64,000 nucleotides of DNA from Acinetobacter lwoffii. Lineage in GTDB: Bacteria > Pseudomonadota > Gammaproteobacteria > Pseudomonadales > Moraxellaceae. Each line of letters begins with the position of its first letter. Within the stretch, counting starts at the first letter, position 1. Position numbers and translations under genes: made by a program. This document shows, piece after piece, positions 57,125-64,000 of the stretch. The notes beneath the pieces were generated by a model. The model worked only from the letters and a program-made list of their open reading frames with translations. It had not been told where the DNA came from and did no database searches. Location of the stretch: assembly GCF_019048525.1 (NCBI RefSeq), contig NZ_CP077369.1, positions 1,240,001 to 1,304,000 on the forward strand. Direction: 5' to 3'.

Positions 57125-58456
57125 ATGCAAGTAACTTCTGAAGCGGTTTCGGGCGTTGCCCGTCGTTTAAATGTTTCTGTACCGACGAGCCGTATTAATG
57201 AGCAATTTGAAGCTCGTTTAAAGCGCACTGCTAAAACTGCGAAGATCAACGGCTTCCGTCCAGGTAAAGTGCCTGTAAACGTAGTTCGTCGTGAATACGG
57301 CGCGGGTATCTACCAAGAAGTAGTAAACGATATTATTCGTGACACAGTTTTCGAAGCGATCCAGCAAGAAAAAATCAATGCTGTGGGCATGCCAAACATC
57401 GAAAAAACTGAAATGAAAGACGACGCGCTGGTATATACAGCGACTGTTGAAGTTTATCCAGAAATCGAAGTGAAATTCGACGGTTTGGAAGTTGAGCGTA
57501 AAGCAGCTGAAGTAAATGACAAAGACGTTGAGAAGATGATTGAAAATCTTCAAAAACAACGTGCTGCTTGGGCTGAAACAAAAGGCATGGCTAAAAAAGA
57601 CATGCAAGTCACTTTTGATTTTGAAGGTTCAATCGACGGCGAAAAATTTGAAGGCGGTTCTGCAGAAGACTTCAAACTAGTACTTGGTTCTGGTCGTATG
57701 ATCCCTGGCTTCGAAGACGGTATCGTTGGTATGAAGAAAGGCGAAGAGAAAGTGATTGATGTAACTTTCCCTGAAGACTACCAAGCTGAAAACCTTGCTG
57801 GTAAACAAGCTCAATTCAAAATCACTGTGAAGCTTGTTGAAAAGCAAAAACTTCCAGAAATCGATGCTGAATTCCTGAAAATCTTCGGTGTATCTGAAGA
57901 AGAAGGCGTTGAGAAGTTAAAAGCTGACGTTCGTAAAAACATGGAACGTGAAGTGAAGAATGGCCTTCGCAACCAGGTTAAAGGCGCGACTTTCGATGCA
58001 CTTGTAGCTGCAAACGAAGTTGAACTTCCAGCTGCTATGCTTGCTCAAGAAATTGACCGTCAACGTCAACAAATGATCCAGCAGTTCACACAGCAGTTTG
58101 GTGCTCAAGGTGCGAAAGCATTTGATTCAAGCATGCTTCCAGACGAATTGTTCAAAGAACAAGCTGAAAAATCTGTAAAACTTGGCGTACTTGTAAGCCG
58201 TGTTTTAGCTGATGCGAAAATTGAAGTAGATGCTGCACGCGTTGAAGCGTACATCGAAGACATGGCTTCTTCTTATGAAGATCCAAACGAAGTAATTGAA
58301 TACTTCAAAAACGATGCGCAACAACGTGCCCAAATCGAAGCAGTTGTACTAGAAGACCAAGTTGTTGATTACATTTTGGCTTCTGCTAAAGTAACTGATG
58401 CGACTGTAAGCTATGAAGACTTATTGAAAGAGCAGCAAGCTCGTCAACAAGGCTAA
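57125..58456 (+). CDS. tig: trigger factor (ribosome-bound chaperone, PPIase)
   Basis: 443 residues. The N-terminal ribosome-binding domain has the signature [17 protein letters not shown] (residues about 43-60). An FKBP-type PPIase domain follows (about 160-245, with [20 protein letters not shown]), then the helical C-terminal chaperone arms. It binds nascent chains at the exit tunnel. Directly upstream of clpP-clpX, as in many bacteria. Codon use is strongly biased, fitting high expression. Confidence 0.98.
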   Translation: MQVTSEAVSGVARRLNVSVPTSRINEQFEARLKRTAKTAKINGFRPGKVPVNVVRREYGAGIYQEVVNDIIRDTVFEAIQQEKINAVGMPNIEKTEMKDDALVYTATVEVYPEIEVKFDGLEVERKAAEVNDKDVEKMIENLQKQRAAWAETKGMAKKDMQVTFDFEGSIDGEKFEGGSAEDFKLVLGSGRMIPGFEDGIVGMKKGEEKVIDVTFPEDYQAENLAGKQAQFKITVKLVEKQKLPEIDAEFLKIFGVSEEEGVEKLKADVRKNMEREVKNGLRNQVKGATFDALVAANEVELPAAMLAQEIDRQRQQMIQQFTQQFGAQGAKAFDSSMLPDELFKEQAEKSVKLGVLVSRVLADAKIEVDAARVEAYIEDMASSYEDPNEVIEYFKNDAQQRAQIEAVVLEDQVVDYILASAKVTDATVSYEDLLKEQQARQQG

Positions 58457-58469
58457 TTTAGCTTTCGAT

Positions 58470-58497
58470 AAAAAAGGCGCTTAATGCGCCTTTTTTT
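58470..58497 (+). terminator. Rho-independent terminator of tig
   Basis: AAAGGCGC/GCGCCTTT around TTAAT, then T run. Confidence 0.9.
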
Positions 58498-58650
58498 CAT
58501 ATTGATGCCTGAAAAAAGCATTTCTGTTTTTCACAAAACTAATGCAAAAAATATAATGGATTTGTTGGCGAATTTTTTGCAATTTCAGTGATTATCCCTC
58601 ATATTGTGATTATGGGTTAGGTCACAAAAAATTTAGGAATAAATAAACGT

Positions 58651-59256
58651 ATGTATGTTCCAACGATTGAAAACGCTTTAGTGCCAATGGTGGTAGAACA
58701 ATCCTCTCGTGGTGAGCGTTCTTTTGATATTTATTCACGCCTTTTGCGTGAACGTGTAATTTTTATGACGGGCGAAGTTGAAGACAACATGGCGAACCTG
58801 ATCGTTGCGCAAATGTTGTTTTTAGAGGCGGAAAATCCAGATAAAGATATTCATCTATATATCAATTCACCAGGCGGTTCGGTAACTGCGGGTATGGCGA
58901 TTTATGACACCATGCAGTTTATCAAACCTGATGTCGTAACGTACTGCATGGGTCAGGCAGCATCAATGGGTGCGTTCCTGCTGAATGCCGGTACCAAAGG
59001 CAAGCGTTATTGCCTTGAAAATGCCCGTGTCATGATTCACCAGCCATTGGGTGGTTTCCGTGGTCAGGCTTCAGATATTGAAATTCATGCACGTGAAATC
59101 CTGTTTATTAAAGAACGTTTAAACCGTTTAATGGCTGAACACAGCGGTCAGGATTACGAGAAAGTTGCACGTGATACAGACCGTGACAACTTTATGACTG
59201 CTCAGCAAGCGAAAGAATACGGTCTTGTGGACGAAGTTTTAACTAAACGTCCATAA
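58651..59256 (+). CDS. clpP: ATP-dependent Clp protease proteolytic subunit
   Basis: 201 residues. Catalytic Ser105 ([11 protein letters not shown]) and His130 ([10 protein letters not shown]); the [19 protein letters not shown] block is typical. It forms the double-ring peptidase, docking ClpX from the next gene. 29 bp separate clpP and clpX, with GTGGAG before clpX. Confidence 0.98.
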   Translation: MYVPTIENALVPMVVEQSSRGERSFDIYSRLLRERVIFMTGEVEDNMANLIVAQMLFLEAENPDKDIHLYINSPGGSVTAGMAIYDTMQFIKPDVVTYCMGQAASMGAFLLNAGTKGKRYCLENARVMIHQPLGGFRGQASDIEIHAREILFIKERLNRLMAEHSGQDYEKVARDTDRDNFMTAQQAKEYGLVDEVLTKRP

Positions 59257-59285
59257 GTTTTAAAGATTGAGATAGTGGAGTAAAT

Positions 59286-60596
59286 ATGTCCGAACATCCT
59301 CAAGGACAAAAGCATTGTTCATTTTGCGGTAAAACGCAGTCTGAAGTCGGGAAGCTGATTGCAGGCGAGGACGCATACATTTGTAACGAATGTGTGGACG
59401 TATGCTTAGATTTGGTTCAAACCAGTCAGCAGGTGGAAACCAATGACTGGGCCAATCGTCCTTTGCCGAAACCGCATGAAATTCGTGCGGCCTTGGATCA
59501 ATATGTGATTGGTCAGGACGTCGCGAAAAAAACCTTGTCAGTTGCGGTTTATAACCATTACAAGCGCTTGAAAGTGCAAAATAATGGCAAGAAAGCTGAT
59601 GATTCAGTCGAGCTTTCAAAAAGTAATATTATGTTGGTTGGTCCGACAGGATCGGGCAAAACCTTGCTTGCACAAACGCTGGCACGTCTTCTGGATGTTC
59701 CATTTGCCATGGCAGATGCAACGACACTGACCGAAGCCGGTTATGTGGGTGAAGATGTAGAAAACATCGTACAGAAGCTTTTGCAAAAAGCAGATTACGA
59801 TGTCGAAAAAGCGCAAAAGGGGATTATCTATATCGACGAGATCGACAAGATTACCCGCAAGTCTGAAAACCCATCCATCACGCGTGATGTATCAGGTGAA
59901 GGTGTTCAGCAAGCATTATTGAAAATGATTGAAGGCACGGTTGCATCAATTCCGCCACAAGGTGGACGTAAGCATCCACAGCAGGAATTCATTCAGATTG
60001 ATACCTCGAACATCCTCTTTATCTGTGGTGGTGCATTCTCAGGACTTGAGAAAATTGTACAGCAGCGTCAGGAAAAAGGTGGCATCGGCTTTACTGCAGA
60101 AGTGCGTAAAAAAGATGAAACCAAGAAGCTGTCTGACTTGTTCCGTCAAGTTGAAGCAACTGACCTAGTAAAATTTGGTTTGATTCCAGAATTTATTGGT
60201 CGTTTGCCAGTAATTGCCACTTTGGACGAGTTGGATGAAGAAGCATTGATGCAGATTCTGACTGAGCCGAAGAATGCGTTAACCCGTCAGTATCAACATC
60301 TGTTTGATATGGAAGATGTGGATCTGGTTTTTGAAGAATCGGCATTACGTGCAGTGGCTAAGAAAGCAGTTGAGCGTAATACAGGTGCACGTGGTCTACG
60401 TTCGATCCTAGAAAATTCATTGCTGGAAACCATGTATGACTTGCCAAGCCGTAGCGATGTCGGCACTGTCGTCATCAATGAAGCTGTGATTAAAGGTGAA
60501 GCAGAGCCGGAATACCGTGCCGAGCGTCAGCCACATGATCAGCAAGAGACAGCAACAAAAATAGATTTAAAGGTCGTAAATAGCAAATCTGCTTAA
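59286..60596 (+). CDS. clpX: ATP-dependent Clp protease ATP-binding subunit ClpX
   Basis: 436 residues. N-terminal zinc-binding domain [13 protein letters not shown]...[11 protein letters not shown]+ Walker [16 protein letters not shown] and Walker [15 protein letters not shown]. The ClpP-docking IGF loop is present as [10 protein letters not shown]. It unfolds substrates and feeds ClpP. Strong terminator follows. Confidence 0.98.
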   Translation: MSEHPQGQKHCSFCGKTQSEVGKLIAGEDAYICNECVDVCLDLVQTSQQVETNDWANRPLPKPHEIRAALDQYVIGQDVAKKTLSVAVYNHYKRLKVQNNGKKADDSVELSKSNIMLVGPTGSGKTLLAQTLARLLDVPFAMADATTLTEAGYVGEDVENIVQKLLQKADYDVEKAQKGIIYIDEIDKITRKSENPSITRDVSGEGVQQALLKMIEGTVASIPPQGGRKHPQQEFIQIDTSNILFICGGAFSGLEKIVQQRQEKGGIGFTAEVRKKDETKKLSDLFRQVEATDLVKFGLIPEFIGRLPVIATLDELDEEALMQILTEPKNALTRQYQHLFDMEDVDLVFEESALRAVAKKAVERNTGARGLRSILENSLLETMYDLPSRSDVGTVVINEAVIKGEAEPEYRAERQPHDQQETATKIDLKVVNSKSA

Positions 60597-60613
60597 TTGC
60601 TATTCGTCCGAAA

Positions 60614-60646
60614 CGTGCGAAAACTCCGTGTTTTCGCACGTTTTTT
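60614..60646 (+). terminator. Rho-independent terminator of clpP-clpX
   Basis: CGTGCGAAAAC/GTTTTCGCACG, an 11-bp stem with a 5-nt loop and six T. Confidence 0.95.
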
Positions 60647-60766
60647 ATTTCCAAAAATAAAGCTCGGTGTTAATCTGATTCACTAGGCGTGGATGCCTAA
60701 AACTTATAAAAAACAAATCGCAAAGCACTTGCATACAAAAGAATAAAGACGCAGTGAGGGATAAGC

Positions 60767-61483
60767 ATGCGTGGAGTCGCAATTGTACTCATCAGCAGTT
60801 TGGCATTGCTGGGGTGTCATGGTAAGAAAGCCGTCGTTGAGCCTACACAGCCACTCAGCACTTTAAAAAATATCGATCTTGAAAAAAAACCGGGCTTTGT
60901 CGAGCAGCATCGTATCGGCATGTTCACCATTGGCGGTTGGGTCAATCAAAAGCAGGGCAACCAGTTTCAGACGGTGAAACCGCAGCATGATGAAGCCGCC
61001 ATCGTGTATTTATACCGGCCCGATTCTAAATGGAATCGTCAGGAAATTGTCGCTGCCAGCCTGTTTATCAATCAAGAACATATTCCAAGCTTATTGCACA
61101 ACCATTATTACTGGATTGAAGTGCCTGCAGGGACCTATCGTTTGAGTACCAGTCGACCGCTAGGCGCGCTGCATTTCCAGAAACCTAAATATCTGGATTT
61201 TACTGTCGAAGCGGGACAGTCTTATTTTATTAAATATGATGAAGAGAATATCAGTACACGCCGGAGTGTTTCAGGGCCACTCATGCTGATGCCGGAAAAA
61301 GTTGGTCTGAATGAAATTGCTTTTACTCAGCTAAAATCAGACAGTTTTAACTTCGTGGCACAAGATCAGGAAACTGGCCAGATTCGTAAAAAAGCCCAAA
61401 AAATTGAACCGACTGCTTATGATCCATCATTGGATGTACAGCTAAAAGCACCTTTTAAACTTTGGGATCCACGGACTTGGTAA
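60767..61483 (+). CDS. DUF2846-like lipoprotein
   Basis: 238 residues. Signal peptide with lipobox LALLGC at residues 12-17. The central part (AAIVYLYRPDSKWNRQEIVA, WIEVPAGTYRLSTSRP, FTVEAGQSYFIKYDEE) has the strand pattern of DUF2846 lipoproteins. Function unknown. The predicted mature protein would be outer-membrane or periplasmic. Confidence 0.8.
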   Translation: MRGVAIVLISSLALLGCHGKKAVVEPTQPLSTLKNIDLEKKPGFVEQHRIGMFTIGGWVNQKQGNQFQTVKPQHDEAAIVYLYRPDSKWNRQEIVAASLFINQEHIPSLLHNHYYWIEVPAGTYRLSTSRPLGALHFQKPKYLDFTVEAGQSYFIKYDEENISTRRSVSGPLMLMPEKVGLNEIAFTQLKSDSFNFVAQDQETGQIRKKAQKIEPTAYDPSLDVQLKAPFKLWDPRTW

Positions 61484-61510
61484 TTGACATTTTATTGAGA
61501 AAATATAATA

Positions 61511-61538
61511 AAAAAGCACCCTGAATGGGTGCTTTTTT
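61511..61538. terminator. bidirectional terminator between lipoprotein and fumarase genes
   Basis: AAAAAGCACCC/GGGTGCTTTTT around TGAAT; T runs on both strands. Confidence 0.9.
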
Positions 61539-61550
61539 ATACAGATTTAA

Positions 61551-63077
61551 TTAGCCCGCAGCAGCGTCAACTACTGGAATCTTACCAATTTTTGCTTGCC
61601 AGATTTTAGGTGCAGTCGCGTGAATAGAAGTACCATTCACATCAACCGCTACAGATACCGGCATATCTTTTACCACAAACTTGTAAATTGCTTCCATACC
61701 CAGGTCAGCAAAGGCAACCACTTTAGCTTCGCGAATAGCTTTAGACACGAGGTAAGCAGCACCACCGACAGCCATCAGGTAAGTTGCCTGGTTGTCTTTA
61801 ATGGCTTCAACGGCAGCAGGACCACGGTCTGCTTTACCGATCATGCCGAACATGCCAGTTGCTTCAAGAACTTGACGCGTAAATTTATCCATACGCGTAG
61901 CCGTTGTTGGGCCAGCAGGGCCTACAACTTCGTCGCCGACTGGATCAACAGGGCCAACGTAGTAGATAAACTTGCCTTTCAGATCAACAGGAAGTTCTTC
62001 ACCGTTGTTCAGCATGTCGACCATACGTTTGTGTGCAGCATCACGACCTGTATAGATTGTACCGTTAAGAAGAAGTGTATCGCCTGGTTTCCAGCTATTC
62101 ATTTCTTCTTGGGTAATCGTGTCAAGGTCAACACGTTTAGAAGATGAAGAATCCCAAGTCACAGCAGGGTAGTCTTCAAGTTTAGGTGCTTGAATATGTG
62201 CAACACCTGTACCATCTAACTGGAAGTGTGCATGACGAGTCGCAGCACAGTTCGGGATCATACCAACTGGTTTACCTGCAGCATGACATGGATAATCTTT
62301 GATTTTAATATCAAGTACAGTGGTTAAACCGCCAAGACCTTGTGCACCAATACCCAAAGCATTTACTTTTTCGAAGATTTCGATACGAAGCTCTTCCATT
62401 TTGCTTTGTGGACCACGACGAAGCAATTCGTCCATGTTGATCTCTTCCATCAATGCTTCTTTGGCAAGCATCATGGCTTTTTCAGCAGTACCACCGATCC
62501 CGATTCCCAGCATACCTGGTGGACACCAGCCTGCACCCATGGTTGGAACAGTTTTCAGTACCCAATCCACGATTGAATCAGATGGGTTTAACATTGCTAG
62601 TTTAGATTTGTTTTCTGAACCGCCACCTTTGGCTGCCACAGTGATATCTACTTTATTACCAGGCACAAGCTTGTGGTAAATCACGGCAGGAGTGTTGTCT
62701 TTGGTGTTCTTACGACCAAATGCAGGATCAGCCAGAACTGATGCGCGAAGCACGTTCGAGTTTTCTAAATAACCCTGACGTACGCCTTCATTGATTGCAT
62801 CATCCAGGCTCATGGTTAAATCGAATTTAACGTCCATGCCCACTTCAACAAATACGTTGACGATACCGGTATCTTGACAGATTGGGCGGTGGCCTTCTGC
62901 ACACATGCGTGAGTTAATTAAGATTTGTGCGATCGCATCTTTAGCAGCTTTGTTCTCTTCACGATCATACGCACGGCTCATCGCTTGGATAAAGTCTTGT
63001 GGGTGATAGTAAGAAATGAACTGAAGCGCATCTTTAACTGATGTGATCAAGTCATCTTGCTTGATAATAGTTGTCAT
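61551..63077 (-). CDS. fumA: class I (iron-sulfur) fumarate hydratase
   Basis: 508 residues. Cys ligands for the 4Fe-4S cluster occur in GHRPICQDTGIVNVF, further Cys in CHAAGKPVGMIPNCAATRH, and the GAGWCPPGMLGIGIGGTAEK block is conserved. The C-terminal half ends in the swivelling domain (LLNGTIYTGRDAAHKRM). It interconverts fumarate and malate in the TCA cycle and is iron-dependent and oxygen-sensitive. It stands alone; upstream on its strand are symmetric TGTCATAT elements. Confidence 0.94.
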   Translation of the reverse strand: MTTIIKQDDLITSVKDALQFISYYHPQDFIQAMSRAYDREENKAAKDAIAQILINSRMCAEGHRPICQDTGIVNVFVEVGMDVKFDLTMSLDDAINEGVRQGYLENSNVLRASVLADPAFGRKNTKDNTPAVIYHKLVPGNKVDITVAAKGGGSENKSKLAMLNPSDSIVDWVLKTVPTMGAGWCPPGMLGIGIGGTAEKAMMLAKEALMEEINMDELLRRGPQSKMEELRIEIFEKVNALGIGAQGLGGLTTVLDIKIKDYPCHAAGKPVGMIPNCAATRHAHFQLDGTGVAHIQAPKLEDYPAVTWDSSSSKRVDLDTITQEEMNSWKPGDTLLLNGTIYTGRDAAHKRMVDMLNNGEELPVDLKGKFIYYVGPVDPVGDEVVGPAGPTTATRMDKFTRQVLEATGMFGMIGKADRGPAAVEAIKDNQATYLMAVGGAAYLVSKAIREAKVVAFADLGMEAIYKFVVKDMPVSVAVDVNGTSIHATAPKIWQAKIGKIPVVDAAAG

Positions 63078-63404
63078 ACAAATATCTCTTGAGCGGGCTG
63101 ATAGCTAGCGGGCTAAATTATAAGACAAAAGAATCGGGTTGTGGGCATTTTGGGCGAGCATTGGCCGAAAGTTTATAGTTTAAGCAATCTGAGCAAGGAC
63201 TTTAGCTATTCAATCGGTCAAATATGACAGCAAGTTGTCATATTCAGTGTCATATTTCAAATTAAAAATACGCATAATTTTTCTGATTTTATATTAAGTA
63301 TTTGAATTTTATTGTTTATTTAAAATTTAATAAAAAACCAGATTGTCATATAACTGTCATAAAACTTTTACATAATGCAGCTATTGAAACGGGAGATCCT
63401 AACA
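63078..63404. promoter_or_regulatory. divergent region between fumarase and the 28-residue protein gene
   Basis: 327 bp. An inverted repeat, AATATGACA-GCAAG-TTGTCATATT, near 63222-63244 is followed by another TGTCATATTT, 155-180 bp before fumarase. The Pho box of the small gene is at 63343-63360. No coding frame is supported. Confidence 0.55.
63343..63376 (+). promoter_or_regulatory. Pho box and -10 element of the 28-residue protein gene
   Basis: TTGTCAT-ATAA-CTGTCAT gives two 7-bp half-sites with a 4-bp gap, as in PhoB boxes (CTGTCAT-N4-CTGTCAC); only single-base departures are seen. CATAAT at 63371-63376 lies 10 bp after the second half-site, the classic spacing for PhoB-dependent promoters without a -35. 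Confidence 0.8.
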
Positions 63405-63491
63405 ATGGTTACAGGTATTTTGATGGCAGCTGGTTTTTGTGTATATATCGCTGCAACTTGGATGTATGGTCAGAAAGAAGAGCAAGCCTAA
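63405..63491 (+). CDS. 28-residue single-pass membrane protein, probably PhoB-regulated
   Basis: ATG at 63405 after GGGAG, ending TAA at 63491. The product starts MVTGILMAAGFCVYIAATWM and ends YGQKEEQA: a hydrophobic stretch of about 18 residues with a charged C-terminal tail. No known family was recognised. The start codon is well supported by ribosome-site spacing and the Pho promoter; a longer frame in another register overlaps it and has no such signals. Confidence 0.72.
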   Translation: MVTGILMAAGFCVYIAATWMYGQKEEQA

Positions 63492-63782
63492 GCTTATCTT
63501 CTTTCTCCTATTTTAAAATCTCAAAGAATTAAGCTATCTTCAAATCTTCAAATCTTCAAATCTTCAAATCTTCAAATCTTCAAATCTTCAAATCCAGTTC
63601 ATCAAACTATAAAAACATTTGAAAACTCAAATTTAAAAAGTATCTTTCCTATAGCTTACTCAAGCCATGTTGACCATTTACATTTTTAACCCAGAAAAAC
63701 TCAAAGCCTGAAAACCCTTACACATGCGGCATTTTTTATTGCTTAGACTGTTTCTCTCAACTTCTAGAAACAGGCAAGTAGA
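63492..63782. other. intergenic region with tandem repeat
   Basis: About 290 bp holding the CTTCAAAT repeat (63538-63593) and no recognised gene. A CAT-like AT-rich stretch before 63783 probably contains the promoter of the DUF2171 gene. Confidence 0.5.
63538..63593. repeat. 8-bp tandem repeat, seven copies
   Basis: CTTCAAAT repeated seven times without a mismatch. Each unit is 8 bp, so copy-number change would alter spacing but no reading frame here. Confidence 0.95.
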
Positions 63783-64000
63783 ATGAACAATTTTAATGCA
63801 AGTGATATTAAAGAACATGCTTCAGTCATTGCTTCATGTGGTACTCAAGTCGGGAAGGTGGACCATTTAGAAGGTCAGGATTCAATTAAATTAACAAGAA
63901 GTGATGATGAAAATAATGAGCATCATCTGATTCCCTTGAGTTGGGTAAGTGAAATCAAAGACGATAGCGTCGTGCTCAATAAAACTGCGGAAGAGGTACG
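63783..64000 (+). CDS. DUF2171-like protein, N-terminal part (runs off the window)
   Basis: ATG at 63783; 72 codons are visible. MNNFNASDIKEHASVIASCG, then GKVDHLEGQDSIKLTRSDDE and HHLIPLSWVSEIKDDSVVLN. The DxxxGxVDH...IKLTRxD...HHxIPLxWV pattern is that of DUF2171, small soluble proteins seen in stress-responsive clusters. Function unknown. Confidence 0.85.
   Translation, partial: MNNFNASDIKEHASVIASCGTQVGKVDHLEGQDSIKLTRSDDENNEHHLIPLSWVSEIKDDSVVLNKTAEEV

Noticed and set aside
63302..63532. 76-residue frame over the small PhoB-linked gene
   Set aside because: It starts upstream of the Pho box and its protein shows no membrane helix pattern or ribosome site; the 28-residue frame in another register has both.
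63538..63593. CTTCAAAT repeats as a CRISPR array
   Set aside because: Units are 8 bp and directly abut, with no spacers and no cas genes.

Overview
The window looks like chromosomal DNA from an Acinetobacter species, most likely not the A. baumannii core. The evidence is protein content and gene order typical of Moraxellaceae: fimV next to asd, rpmB-rpmG, a tonB-exbB-exbD cluster, metX-metW, piuC-piuA, and tig-clpP-clpX. Base composition is moderate to AT-rich. Most of the DNA is ordinary housekeeping sequence carrying strong Rho-independent terminators.

Layout. 1-9.2 kb: fimV (cut by the window edge), asd, an inner-membrane exonuclease/endonuclease/phosphatase-family protein, a lipid A acyltransferase, an Uup-type ABC-F ATPase, slyX and two uncharacterised proteins. 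9.3-16.9 kb: topA, a NYN-domain protein, a membrane-anchored putative metalloprotease, glycerate kinase and a UvrD-like helicase. 17-26.2 kb: an RRM protein, two small proteins, a YbaL-type antiporter, L28/L33, an aldehyde dehydrogenase divergent from a TetR regulator, purU, and tonB-exbB-exbD with a Fur-like site. 26.3-33.4 kb: msrA, a META-domain lipoprotein, a DUF4105 protein, folA, thyA, a lipocalin with a nonsense codon, an amidase-like protein facing two tandem paralogous membrane proteins, and lgt.

Mobile DNA. Two 2,532-bp IS66-family copies lie in the same orientation at 34037-36568 and 51983-54514, each with its own 8-bp target duplication. The first splits an NRDE/TANGO2 gene. An IS4-family element (41906-43275, 9-bp target duplication) sits inside an intergenic CCCTCTCCC-type repeat. 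Between the IS66 copies lie tatA-tatB-tatC followed by a Tat-exported PhoX-type phosphatase, an AEC-type permease, rdgB, metX-metW-sel1, leuA and piuA-piuC.

54.6-64 kb: a second TonB-dependent receptor with a near-consensus Fur box, tig, clpP, clpX, a lipoprotein and class I fumarase. Then come a PhoB-box promoter in front of a 28-residue membrane protein, an 8-bp tandem repeat and the start of a DUF2171 gene.

Two physiological themes recur. Iron uptake is represented by TonB/ExbBD, PiuA/PiuC and the second receptor, each with a Fur-like site nearby. Phosphate response is represented by PhoX with its Tat exporter and by the Pho-box small gene. No rRNA, tRNA or CRISPR array was recognised.
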